NCBI GenBank assembly: GCA_963402885.1
Contig: OY727102.1
Span: 3,224,001 to 3,288,000 of the forward strand
Length of the DNA: 64,000 bases
From: Antedon bifida
Taxonomy: Eukaryota > Echinodermata > Crinoidea > Comatulida > Antedonidae
Reading direction: 5' to 3'
Of this stretch, positions 1 through 12,332 are shown one piece after another. A program made the position numbers and the translations under genes. How positions within the stretch are numbered: the first letter of the stretch is position 1; each line of letters opens with the position of its first letter. Under the pieces are notes generated by a model. The model saw nothing but the letters and a program-made list of their open reading frames with translations, did no database searches and was not told the DNA's origin.

Positions 1-117
1 ACACAATTGTTACCCTAAAAATGAGTGGTGCATAACTAATCAACTTGTTATTCTTTTCAAATATAATCTCAGGTGCTTCCTGTATAGGGAGTGAGTTATT
101 ATAATAACAATATACAA

Positions 118-3100
118 CTAGACATGAAACTCGTCACTTTGACGAGTTTGGTTATCCGCTGCGCAAGTGGTGAAACATGGACGTTTAACGACGTACCTTT
201 TAACATTAAGGGGATAGGTTGAGGCCAAAAGGAAGCGTTCACGTTGGCATTATGACCTACAGGCCGGACAAGCAACTGACAAACAAAACCAGAAAATGTA
301 ATAGAAATCACATATCTCCTAACAACGATGAACGGCTCTGATACGAGAAAAATATTGTTTGCCTCCCTCTATCCTGTAAAAATAACGCCTTATTTGGCCT
401 GCTACATTATAGAAATAGGTAGGAAATAAACGATTTGGGCTATTCCATTACAGTCGGTATAAACAGTAAAATCTGTTTACATATTAAATACAGTGTAGAT
501 TAGGTGTAATTACGGGAGCCGCCATTTATTCCAAATTTTAACATGGCGGCGGCATCAAAATGAAATACAAAGATAGCAATTTCGGAAGGATATTATCTCA
601 GCAACAACATATTAATGTGCAGAAGAAATTTGAATACGTGAAATATTGATGCGCGCTCTTTTAAATGTGATGAACTATGACGTAAAATATGAAAATACGA
701 CTTTTTTTAGTTAAGTGGCCATATGATGACGTCACATCATCAGATTGGCAAAATTTTCACATGATTTCGTATCTACAATCCAATAGCTTCCAGAAAACGT
801 TTTAATCGTGATTATCACATTTTATTCTTACGAGCTATAACAGATTAAAATTTACTGTACAGATGAAATTAATGCCACACGTAATTTAAATTTTTAGGCA
901 TGATGACGTCAAAAAAATTAAAATATTTTTAACTCATGCGAAAGATAGTTGATTGACCTAGACAATATCAAAATCGGGGTGAAAATGGAAAACGGATAAG
1001 TGGAGATGCGCTCTATTAAATGTGAGGAGTTATGACGAAAGATACAAAAATCCTAAATTTCATATTCGCGTGGCCATACGATGACGTCACAATGTCCAGT
1101 TAGCCAAATTAATGCATGATCTGATATCTACAACTCATCAACTTCCAGAATGTTTAATAAAAATAATTTTTACCGTTTAGTTTAAAAACTACGATTGTTT
1201 AAAAAAAGGCTTAATTTTGACGAATTTTTGAAGTTTTTTATCAAAAAAGCGCGCAAATTATCATATTCTACGTGCTCGTATGACGTAATTTAAAGTCGAA
1301 ATTGTTTAAAAGTTGGTAAAATTACTAGAAAAGGCTGGAAAAACATAAATCACTCGAAAAAATGACGTTTTTAACGCTACGTGTGCACCATGCGCGTAAA
1401 AATTTGCGCACGTGTGGGAATTTTTGACATGCTCAAAATGACATGAAACGCGTAGAAAGTTGATTAGAAATTGATTTTTCGCATTGTAAAATTTTAAACG
1501 CGTGTGCGCGCGTAACTTCGTGTAAAACATGCCATTTTTAGTGCAAAAAAAGTTAGCGCACGATATAAATTAGACTTTTGCTAAGTTTCAATTTAAATTG
1601 TTATATGGTTTTCGATCTATGTTAAATACGCGAAATTCATAAAAACGCGCGTAAGTCATGTTGCGCAACTCTGACGTCATTCAAAAATAAAAAAGGCACA
1701 ACTTCAAGTGAATGCCCACATGTTGACAAAGTTATAAAATGTTAACTTTACACGTTTTAGAGATATGCTCTGCACAAAAATGACAGAAAGAAAGAAGAAC
1801 TAGAATTTAATTCGTCACTTTGACGAATTATAGGTGATCATTTTTATAATTTTACTGAAATTAATTTTTTTTAAACATGCACGTACGTTAACATACGATC
1901 GGAAAATGTTGATGTATGCCATCCTATTATATGCTTATAGTGCTGAGTTGTGCCTATATGCCATATACAATATGTACAGTATATACTGTATATCTATATA
2001 CAGTGTAGCATAGGTGAAATTACGGGACACACATGTTCTAATTTTTTGGCATGATGACGTTATCAAACTAAACTTTAAGATGACAATTTCGAAAGATAAT
2101 TAATTGAGCAAAAAAATATAAGATTTGGAAAAAAATTTGGCACGTAGAAGCGCTGTGCGCGCTCTTTGAATTGTGTATAACTTTGACGAAAAATATGAAA
2201 AAACTACTTTTTCACTTCAACTGGCCATATGTTAACGTCACAACATCCGATAGGCTTAATTTTTATATGAATTAATATCTAAATTTCATCAGCTTTCATA
2301 ATAAATTATAATCATCAAGGTAACCTTCAATTCTGAAGAGCTGTAAGATATTCAAATTTACTGCGAAGGTGAAATTACACGGCCTACGTTATTCAAGTTT
2401 TTACGCGTGATGACGTCATTAAAATGAAGATAGTGTCAACTCATGATAAAGATAATTAATTAAGCAAGCACATACTGAAAGTTGTGCGAAATTCGAGCAC
2501 ACATAACCAAGATGCGCTCTGTTGAATGTGATAATCTACACAAAAAGATAACAAATCCTAATTTTTAAATTCAAGTGGCCATTTGATGACGTCAAAACAT
2601 TTTGTACGTAAAGTGTGTACATGAATTCATATCTACAACTCAATGGCTTCCAGAATAAGTTAAAAAAATCGGGGGTCATCTTGCATTCTGAAGAATTATT
2701 TTCATTTTAAAAAAGACCTATTTTTCACCATTTTCAGAACTGTTGTAAAATTAATATGCGCATTTTGTCATTTTTAACGTGCTCGTATAGCGTTATTTTA
2801 AGTCGGAACTGACTCAAATTTGGTGAATGTACTAAGGATGGTGAGTAGAATGAGATTTGTAAAAAAAATTCATATTTTTTACGCTTTTTAAGTATCGCGC
2901 GCGCAAAAACGCATTTTTGCGCAGTAATTTATTGAAACACGCAAATGGCCTAATTCATGCTCTAAATTGATCAAAACTTAATTTTGAGCGTTTTAAATTT
3001 TTAACGCGCGATATCACGCGCATGAACCTACGTGCGCGTGCGTTTTTATTTGCTAATACTTTTACCCTTGATCTGAAGTTTACGTGTAGTGAATTTCATT

Positions 3101-5067
3101 AATATGTGATAATGAATTATGGAGATATGATTGATAATGTGATTTCGCAAAATGGCGTATAAATGTCGTCACGGATGAGTGATCACGCTGGAAAGCTTAT
3201 TAGGATTAAGTTATATTATTTGAAAGATATTCTGAAATTTTTGTAATCATTGACATTAAACTTTTTGAGATAATTGTTACACAAAATAGTGTACAGAAAC
3301 AATAAAAAGAAAAAAAAAAAGAAAAATAATAATAAAGATTTTATACAATAACAATAGGTGATCATTTTATTCTAAATGATCACCTAATAATACAGAAAAA
3401 CTAGACATGTAACTCGTCACTTTGACGAGTTTGGTTTTCCGCCGCGCAAGTGGTGCAACATGAACGTGTAACGACGTACCTTTTAACATTAAGGGATAGG
3501 TTGAGGACAAAAGGAAGTGTTCACGTTGGCATTATGACCTGAACTGAAGAATATGATATGTTGTTATTGCTGAATTCTATTATTTCGATTCATATATAGT
3601 ATACACAGTATAATCTGTATCCATATCACACAGTGTAGAATAGGTGAAATTACGGGACCCGCTATTTATTGCAAATTTTAACATGTTGACGGTTTTAAAA
3701 TGAAATGCGAAGGTAGCAATTTCGGAAGAAAATTATCTCAGCAACAACATATTAACGTGTAGAAGAAATTTGAATACGTGAAATATTGATGCGCGCTCTT
3801 TTAAATGTAATGAATTATGACGAAAAAGATGAAAATACGACCTTTTTAATTTAACTGGCCATATGATGACGTCACAACATCCGATTGGCAAAATTTTTAC
3901 ATGATTTCGTATCTACAATCCAATAGCTTCCAGAAAACGTTTTAATCGTGATTATCACATTTTATTCTTACGAGCTATAACAGATTAAAATTTACTGTAA
4001 AGATGAAATTAATGCCACACGTAATTTAAATTTTTAGGAATGATGACGTCATAAAAATTAAAATATTTTTAACTCATGCGAAAGATAGTTGATTGACCTA
4101 GACAATATCAAAATCGGGGTGAAAATAGAAAACGAATAAGTGGAGATGCGCTCTATTCAATGTGATGAGCTATGACGAAAGATACAAAAATCCTAAATTT
4201 TATATTCGCGTGGCCATACGATGACGTCACAATGTCCTGTTAGCCATATTAATACCTGATCCGATATCTACAACTCATCAACTTCCAGAATATGTCATCC
4301 ACAAAAAGTTGACCGTGTAGTTTAGAAATTACGACTGTTTAAAAAAAGACATATTTTTAACGGATTTTTTAACTTTTTCATCAAAAACGCGCGCAAATTG
4401 TCCAATTCGACGTGCTTGTATGACGTAACTTTAATTTGAAATTGTTTAAAATTTGGTAAAATTACTAGAAAAGGCTGGAAAAACATAAATCACGCGAAAA
4501 AAATATGTTTTCAATGCTACGTGCGCACCGCACACGTAAAAATTTGCGCACGCGTGGGAATTTTTTACATGCTTAAAACGACATGAAACGCGTAGAAAGT
4601 TGATTAGAAATTAATTTTGCGCATTTTGAAATTTTAAATACGCGTGCGCGCGTAACTTTGTGTAAAACACGCAATTTTTTTTCAACAGAAAGTTAGCGCA
4701 TGAAATAAATTAAACTTTTGGAAAGTTTCAATTTGAAATGTTATTTGGTTTTTGACCTATGTTAAATACGAGGAAATCGTTAAATCACGCGTAAGTCACG
4801 TTGCGCAATTGTAAACGTCATGAAAAGCTTCGCAGCACATCTTCATGTGCATGACGATATGTTGAGAAAGTTACAAAATGTTATGTTTGCAAGTTTTAGA
4901 GAAAAGCGTTCCACAAAAATCATACAGAAAGAAAGAAGCCAAATAAAAAGTTGATGATTTCGTACAATCACAAGAGGTTTTCCTGCAACTTCGTTGCGGA
5001 AAACCAAAAATAAGATGATGAAACAGGACAGTTACAAGGAGTTATCCGCCATAGTGCGGATAACTAA
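118..5067 (+). mobile_element. Hairpin-ended concatemeric element, rolling-circle-like
   Basis: Absent from the duplicated segment at 10912-10925, which reads as an uninterrupted empty site. Only AA is shared at the two junctions, so there is no real target duplication. The element begins CTAGACATG followed by hairpin AACTCGTCA-ctt-TGACGAGTT. It ends with two hairpins (4976-5005 and 5041-5064) and CTAA. It consists of three head-to-tail units starting near 118, 1799 and 3404, each about 1.6-1.7 kb. No coding region was found. CTAA after a terminal hairpin, no duplication and tandem units recall non-autonomous Helitrons or Helentrons, but a 5' TC is missing, so the class is uncertain. Confidence 0.6.
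4976..5064 (+). other. Two-hairpin 3' terminus of the concatemeric element
   Basis: Hairpin 1 at 4976-5005 pairs GGTTTTCC with GGAAAACC around a GCAAC/GTTGC stem. Hairpin 2 at 5041-5064 pairs GTTATCCGC with GCGGATAAC. The related terminus at 32795-32883 keeps both, with GGTTATCC pairing GGATAACC in hairpin 1, a paired change. CTAA follows hairpin 2 in both. Confidence 0.7.
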
Positions 5068-5876
5068 TAACTTACAGTTTACTTGTAGTTGTTGAGTAAA
5101 GAATGAAAGTGCCATGTTTGTTTGAACAGAACATCATACAATGTTATGGATAGGTGGCTATTTGAGTTACAGCCATGCATTTTGCTTAAGCTTAAGCCTG
5201 CCATGCATTTTGCTTAAGCTGCCCCTGCCAAGCATTTTGTATTTCTTGTTTGGTATGTTATTGAATACTGTATTGATATTATGCTGGTAAATACATGGTT
5301 ATGGTTAATACAGTAGGTTTAACTTTTATTTAGTATATTTATCATTTGTCAACAATGGGCCTAGGTCTAAAAATTCATTGGTATTTTGTTAGTATTTCCC
5401 TGTGATATTCCAAACAATCTTTAATTTATCAAACAAGTTATTAAGCATCAGTGTTCAGACAAGTGTTCTTTATAAAGGTTCTATAGACCTATACTCTGTA
5501 TGTTGGGGGCTTTCTAAAAAATGTATTCATAACAAAATAAATTTTGTATGAAGTTGATGAAGCCATCCGTGATACCTATCCGTAGGAATTACCAACGAAG
5601 AAAGGTTTAACAATGACAAGTGTTCTTGTTTGTTATAAAGGTTTTGTTGAGTTTGTTGTATTTCCTAGTAACACCCAAGTCTGGAAACGTTAATGATGCA
5701 ACCAGGGAAGAGCGAAATTATAAGTGAATCATTGGTAATACGAAACACTGGATGAAGGTGGACAAATAATATGTTTATACCTGAAGAACTTGACATAAAT
5801 ATTATGTCAAGGCAATCTTGAGATCCAAAACAAAAATTGTAAAGATAATTAACAATTTCATTGAAAGTTTTGTAAA

Positions 5877-5956
5877 ATGTCATCATCCATGCCAACTATT
5901 TTCAATGTTACAGAAGTTTCTGTAAAACCTTGTCCATCGAGCGACGATGGCAAACA
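5877..5956 (+). CDS. Orphan first coding exon of an SH3-type gene (unit 1)
   Basis: Opens with ATG and encodes MSSSMPTIFNVTEV, then VKPCPSSDDGK, followed by the donor GTAAGC in phase 2. That phase fits exon 2 of the SH3 gene at 46305, which starts with one base. Downstream sequence at 6155-6400 matches the SH3 gene's upstream flank at 45870-46130, which links the two. No exons 2-7 are present here. It is either a relic of a duplicated gene or an alternative first exon. It sits 0.8 kb after the inserted concatemer. Confidence 0.5.
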
Positions 5957-7497
5957 GTAAGCTTCCTACAATTAGCTATATTTCTTGATTTTCTTTACAA
6001 TTCAGCAACTATCGTTTCTTTATGTCATCTGATTTTTTTGTTTTCAAAATCAATCATGGTGGATTATACCCAGCCCACTCACTTGGTCCTCACCTTCATG
6101 CATGTGGTAGAACAAAACAAAATGAAATCACATCTTGTGTTTACTAGGGAAAAATTTCCTGGACACACTCCCAATTACTCGCAACCCAATTCTCTATCCC
6201 ACCCCACCCCCTTTTTTTTAAATATTGTAAAGTGTTCAACAAATAAAGCATTGAAGAAAGTGACCAAAAGTGGCTGCTACTTGATATGTAGCCTCCCTAC
6301 TATTATATACCACCTTATTGAAACGCATAAGTTTTAGAATGTACGCAACTGAAACAGAGATGAAAACCGGCTGAAGTGTTTTGTTTTTCACTTTTAATTA
6401 CTTATATTTACCAATATTTACATATTATTATATCATTCAAAAACAATAAACTTTAATTTATATGCAAAAATATAATCAGTATCAGATAATTATAAAAGAA
6501 TGGAGGAATTATTACCTTATAGATAATAAAATATTAGTATAGTATTTAAATCAAAATAATCATTGTTATACCTTAATGATAACGATTGTTATTATTGTAT
6601 ATCCTTTACATTATGTTTAAGTCGATTATCATTCTTTTCCAACAAGTATATAGATGTGGTTGAAAAAATAGTTAATAGTATTGCATTATAAGAGTGTTTT
6701 TAAAATGAGATATCTTCAAATGATTGTAGGCCTATATTATTACAATGTTTATAAATGAACATGGTAAAATAACTAAATAAAACTAAAAGTAGTCAAGAAA
6801 ATGATTAAATAATATTATATGCCATTTGTAACAAAGAAATGTATTTAAGTTAGTAATTTTAATTGAGGTGTATAAAAGTCATTTTAATGATAAAACTTTG
6901 ATGCCCGATCAACAAAAATGCTGAATCAAACCAAGTATAAGTTATCGTTTATTTTACATTAAATTAAATTTGGCTTTTGGCTATTCATTATCAAAATTTT
7001 AGTAAGTAACTATATCCATGCTACCTTATTACCGGTTACAAAAGCTACATGAAGATAGCCTATCCACTACAATGGCAATAAATCTATAAGAAATAGTTTG
7101 AAATATTGTAAACGTATACTCTTTGAATTTGTAACTTCTGCTATGGTTAAGTCATATACATATTTCCACCACTTAAAATCAGGCCACATTATTAACAAAA
7201 AGGAAAGGAATAAAACCACATTTATCAATGTTGGTATTAATAATCTGATTAGTCAGCTGCTGCTACTTACTAATAACTGAAACTATAGATAGAGAACACT
7301 AATATCGATCAATTGGTAAATCGATCAATCGATCAAAATAAAAAGGTATGCTAAACAAGATCAAATGCCGGTGAAATATTATATGATGGTACATGATTAA
7401 GGTCGTACGACAGTTAAACGTGGCCTCTATATCAAATAAAGGACAATCAATAGTTTATTATAACTACAATTAGATTAACATACAGTAGTATGTATAT

Positions 7498-7641
7498 TGT
7501 CAGAATGGGAAGAGAGCTTTTGGTGGAGAGAATAAAGAAGCCTCGTCTTCAAATCTTTACTTTTCCAGAAACTTACAGAACGGCCACTGATAGACCGTTA
7601 TGGAGACAATTTGTTCATAGAGGAAATTTGATAAATACATA
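7498..7641 (+). pseudogene. Possible C-terminal scrap of a LINE ORF (unit 1)
   Basis: An open stretch containing KKPRLQIFTFPETYRTATDR, then PLWRQFVHR, and ending at TAA. A-x-DR-x-x-WR near a C-terminus is common in non-LTR retrotransposon ORF2 proteins. The match is short, so this is only a suggestion. The second copy at 13738-13878 stays open over the same span with a few substitutions. Confidence 0.3.
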
Positions 7642-7653
7642 AATGTATATAAT

Positions 7654-7728
7654 ATTTTAGCCGCTGATGTTAATTCATTATCTTTTAAATTTTCGATAAA
7701 TGGTTGCAAGTAATGTTCGTTTAGGTTG
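7654..7728 (-). pseudogene. Remnant of a fourth Roco-DED last exon
   Basis: Second copy of the 14089-14190 relic. It reads EHYLQPFIENLKDNELTSA and lacks the internal TAG. Its C-terminal codons are missing because about 220 bases present at 13890-14110 are absent here. No other exon of the gene is visible nearby. Confidence 0.55.
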
Positions 7729-8547
7729 TATCAAACCATAATTACATTGCCATCCATTTGATTATCAAACTAACTACTAATATTAATGTAATACATTCTA
7801 ATAACTGTACTAAATTAATGTAAATTAATTATCAATTAATAATTTTAAAAAGTTATACAAAAAATATGAAGCTGTTGCTATAAATATATTGAGCAAAAGG
7901 TTAAATTGTATAATTTGGAATTTTAATTCATTTAAAAATGCTAAATAAAGTCAGATGTTAAAACCACCATTTCCAAAAATTCATTTTTATTTATCCACTA
8001 TAAACTTTACAAAAGTGTTGTTTTAAACCACACTCCAAATAAAACATAGAAAAGAATGATAGGACATTTGCAGAAAGAAGCAAACTTTGCTCTGCTACCG
8101 GTATAACACGGTTCAAATTTCGGAACGTCTATAAATTACTACGGAAATTCGGCCTAATATTTACGAACGTACGGAAATGAAGATAAATATGGTACTACAC
8201 GCATCGGAAATACAGAATACGCACAATTATGATTTGGCCTAAAAATTGGCCTTAGATTATGGAAAACCCCCGGCAAAACGCAATAATTATGGACAAATCG
8301 ATTATTAGCCTTGGCAATATGCCTAATATTTAAAAGGAATGAATATAGGCTATATTTCGTTTGTCGATGAATTTTTGAATTCATGTATGAATGATTGATC
8401 AAATAGACAATGCTAAGTGAGTGAACAGACGTGGATAGTTTGCTCCGTCTAAATATATAAATAATACATGCTACACTAATACAATTGGACAAATAAACCG
8501 TAAAAAAAACTGTAAGTGCATTTACTAACTGAATCTGACTTTAATAG

Positions 8548-8825
8548 AGAAATCAAGCACTCAAAATGGGGGAAAAAAGCCAACAGACGTAGGCGCAAAA
8601 TCACAGGAGTCGCCCCCGGTGCTTGAAGCAGCCGACGCGCCCAGCACGGAAGCACTGAGGCGCGAAATTCAAAAAACATCAGACGTAGGCCAACAATCAC
8701 CGGAGTCGCCCCCTGTGCTTGAAGCAGCCGATGCGACCAGCACGGAAGCACTGAGGCGCGAAATTCAACAAATAGCGAGAGAATTAATAAAACGTAACAA
8801 AGATACGTTCTTGTCTGGTTATTAG
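8548..8825 (+). CDS. Possible terminal exon with two 32-residue repeats
   Basis: After a CTTTAATAG acceptor an open frame runs to TAG at 8823-8825. It holds two near-identical 96-bp units: DVGAKSQESPPVLEAADAPS with TEALRREIQK, then the same with small changes, then IARELIKRNKDTFLSGY. The unit length is a multiple of three, substitutions are mostly conservative or silent, and GC content is clearly above the surroundings. All of this fits real coding sequence. The heptad-like TEALRREIQ suggests a short coiled coil. No upstream exon was identified. Confidence 0.45.
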
Positions 8826-9240
8826 GTATTCATGCTCCGATGAAGCAGAGGATTATTTTTGCAGCGTTCCATTTAAAATGAAAAGAAATATTTTGGTTGT
8901 GAAGGTCGTTTTAACAATTAGGCTAATATCAAAACATTCAACAATAATAAAATGCCCTGCAACTCTGTAACTACTTTATGACTAAGCCTATCAAGTTCCG
9001 GGTCCGGATGGATATTGTATACGATGAAATGGAACTCAATTTTAATTTAGTGGCAGAAACAACATTTAGTATACGGCGGAAACAAATGTTATCGTGAGGA
9101 GGAGGAAAAAAGTACGATCGTTTTGTTCAATCGTAGCATGCTGCATGAGAGTGTTTTTCCGGCCAATTAGAGGTGCCATTTATCATGAATGTTATGTACG
9201 AGAGTACCATTTCCGGCCATCAAGGGGTGTCACTAAATTC

Positions 9241-9322
9241 GCCTCAGACCCACCCGCGGCGCAGTGACCCATACTTATTGTCCGAACCCCCCCCTTGACA
9301 GATCCTGGCTACGGCCCTGCAT
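9241..9322. mobile_element. Transposon terminus fragment with C-run
   Basis: The stretch CCCCTTGACAGATCCTGGCT followed by ACGGCCCTG has the form of a repeat end often met in invertebrate genomes (reverse: CAGGGCCGTAGCCAGGATCT). A relative of it, GCCCGTAACCAGG with a G-run, is at 38758-38790. No full element is seen. Confidence 0.35.
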
Positions 9323-9486
9323 TATGATAAATGTTTTGATCGAAAACTTTGACTGGGAGTCAAAGTTTTTTTTTTCAGTTAAATGATTTTTTTTGGACTA
9401 ATTTTATGATACTTCAAAGTGACCCACTTTTTTTCGCAATTTTTTTTTTATAATTTTTTTGGAATTAGTCAAAGTGACAATACATC

Positions 9487-9880
9487 TTTAAATATTAATA
9501 AAAATGCTTAGTTTCGTACGTCGTACGAGAGTTTCTCTGATTTAAATCAATATATTCCATGTTAAAATATCACAAAATAATACTACGATTGCGTAAAAAA
9601 GTAATTATAAATATGACCCCATACGAACGAATCAGCCAACACATCTAAAATAATAATATATTCTTTGAATAAAATCCAATAACCTATGACCCACATTAAA
9701 GAGTGCGTACCGACTGGGAGCAAAAAAAAAACACGTGAAAATCGGTGGTCGAGCGTCAATTTCATTCTCACATGTGATAAAAACAACCCAAATCAAACAT
9801 GTTGATACTTGTCTGGCGATTACAAATTGGTTAATTGGCCCACTTCACTGAGGTTCACCGGCCGCATGAGTGCCGTTAGG
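9487..9880. mobile_element. Internal fragment of the CAGTACAG TIR element
   Basis: Matches 38385-38757 and 62905-63165 from AAAAATGCTT through CGTACGAGAGTTT and ATGACCCACATTAAAGAGTG to CACCGGCCGCA. The ends of the element are absent, so this is a truncated or deleted relative. Confidence 0.65.
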
Positions 9881-12253
9881 CCTAGTAGTGGGAAAATGTA
9901 TATTTTGTTATTAATAATGTCGTCGAATTTAAAACAAAGCGATACGATGTTAAATTTGATTAACTAGAGGGTGAGCTCGCTTCGCTGGCTCCCCCTCTAA
10001 GAAGTGTAGACGATGGTTCTCGGAATGATAATGACTCGGCGGGTAAAAAGGTTTTAGAAGGACATGCTTGGTAAATAATTGTAGATAACACTCCGATGAA
10101 ATCTACTAAAAATAGTATAATTGTGTTATAAATATAATACAATATTGTTTGTATAAATGTGGATGGGCGTTTATTAGATGGTAGTTGAAGGGGGTAGGGG
10201 TAATTATTAATTGCAACATGGGCAGAAGTATCCCAGCGTCCTAACGGGACACAGATAGCGCACAGTATATATAAAGTCCTGGAAGCTTACTCAAAAACTC
10301 GGCTATCGGGGTTTCATTCGATTTCAAACAAAAGCTCTTATCAGTTCTCTCAATGTAATTTTATATACTTATTCCCCACAATATACTATATGTTTTATGA
10401 ATATATTGAATTTGATCTTTATGTACTACTATACCATACTATTATACTTAACACACGCGGTCCGAAAATAAACAAAAAACTAAAATGGCTATCGCCACCA
10501 TCATGATGAAATATAATCATAATGAAAGGTGATCACATAATGAAAGTTGATCATAATGAATGATGATCAAAATGATTAACATGAACAACGAATCGTGTAC
10601 TTACTCACTAGCAGGAATACTCTCCATTATTATTGTTTGTTTCATAAAATGTGCCAACAAATCTGCATTATTTTAATTTAATGTGCTTATAAAGAACCCG
10701 CTCCATCGTTAGTGTTGTTGGAGTAAGGTCCATAGCAAACTGAATTTCAGATTCTATTCTGGCAAACTATTCAACGAACAAATGGGCTCAACGGAATGCA
10801 ACACAATTGTTACCCTAAAAATGAGTGGTGCATAACTAATCAACTTGTTATTCTTTTCAGATATAATCTTAGGAAGGTGCATATCTGTATAGGGAGTGAG
10901 TTATTATAATAACAATATACAATAACTTACAGTTTACTTGTAGTTGTTGAGTAAAGAATGAAAGTGCCATGTTTGTTTAAACAGAACATCATACAATGTT
11001 ATGAATAGCTGGCTTATTTGAGTTACAGCGATGCATTTTGCTTAATCTGCCCCTGCCAAGCATTTTGTATTTCTTGTTTGGTATGTTATTGAATACTGTA
11101 TTGATATTATGCTGGTAAATGCATGGTTATGTTTAATACAGTAGGGTTTAACTTTTGTATAATTCTCATTTATCAACAATGGGCCTAGGTCTAAAAATTC
11201 ATTGGTATTTTGTCTATAAAGTATTCACATAGAGAATTTACTTGTGATATTCCAAACAATCTTTAATTTATCAAACAAGAATAAATAGAATTTATAAAAT
11301 AAATAGTTCACTGAGAATATATATGACAAAATAATGTTAATACTATAAATACAGTATAATAAGTTAGTGGTATTTGTCAACTGCGTACAAAAAGACCAGT
11401 GAACCGTGACACATTCCAACACGCACCTTGGTTCAGATTGAATTTCTGGATAAAATTATGACTGTAGGCCTACTTGTATACATAGGCATTTTTAATACGC
11501 TCTTCAAACAGATTTTACCTAGGTTAACTGGTAGCAGGGAAACACTTAGTAGTTCTCACAGTCATACAGTTTAAGGTAAATTCAAGGTAAATATTAATAT
11601 ACAACAGCCAACCCTAATCAAAATGATGACTTCATTCAGTATTATGTTTTAAAGAGAACTCTGAAATTAACCATAAAAATATGTATAAATAACACGACTT
11701 ATTATTGATAATAAAAAACATTCAGAATTAAATAAATTGTTTGTGAAGTTTAGAAGCCTTCCGTGATGCCCATCCGTTGAAAGCACCAACGAGGAAAGGT
11801 TTAACAACAATGTGTTCTTGTTTAGTTAGGTTCTATAGACCTATACTGTGTATGTTGGGGGCCTTCTAAAAAGTTCATTCATAACAAAATAAACTTTGTA
11901 TGAAGTTCATGAAGTCATCCGTGATACCAATCCGTTGGAATTACCGACGAGGAAAGGTTTAACAAACAATGACAAGTGTTCTTATTTGTTATAAAGGTTC
12001 TAGTGGGGGCCTCTAACAAAAGAAAGTAACACCCAAGTCATTTGGAAACGTTTATGATGCAACCAGGGAAGAGTGAAATTATAAGTGAATCATTGATAAT
12101 ACGAAACACTGGATGAAGGTGGAAGAATTATGTTTATACCTGAAGAACTTATATTATTATATTATTATTATTATATTATGTCTTCACGGCAATCTTGAGA
12201 TCCAAAACAAAAATTGTAAAGATAATTAACAATTTCATTAAAAGTTTTGTAGA

Positions 12254-12332
12254 ATGTCATCATCCATGCCAACTATTTTAATGTTACAGAAGTTTCTGTA
12301 AAACCTTGTCCATGGAGCGATGATGGCAAACA
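12254..12332 (+). pseudogene. Orphan first exon of an SH3-type gene (unit 2), frameshifted
   Basis: Same exon as at 5877, starting ATG-MSSSMPTI, but with one base lost after the Ile codon, so the frame runs into TAA. The GTAAGC donor is retained. The surrounding 10.9-13.9 kb matches 5.07-7.65 kb throughout, so this is a second copy of the same segment. It is followed at 14089 by a Roco last-exon remnant, which keeps the convergent arrangement. Confidence 0.6.

Larger units (their letters stand above)
5068..8547. repeat. Segmental copy, unit 1
   Basis: From ATAACTTACAGTTTACTTGT on, this matches 10921-14250 in order and orientation with many small indels. It holds the orphan exon at 5877, a LINE-like scrap at 7498 and the DED remnant at 7654. 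Together with 1-117 (matching 10801-10917) it forms one duplicated block interrupted by the hairpin element. The rest, and 7.8-8.5 kb, is AT-rich with no gene seen. Confidence 0.8.
8826..10509. other. Non-genic stretch with transposon pieces
   Basis: Apart from the two fragments listed (9241-9322 and 9487-9880) I see no exon or RNA gene. Homopolymer runs (T near 9370 and 9445) and palindromes such as GTACGTCGTAC near 9516 are present. Confidence 0.5.

Noticed and set aside
5930-6337. 135-codon plus-strand reading frame
   Set aside because: It overlaps the orphan exon 1 in another frame, is broken in the duplicated segment at 12.3-12.7 kb, and has no domain. It looks like chance.
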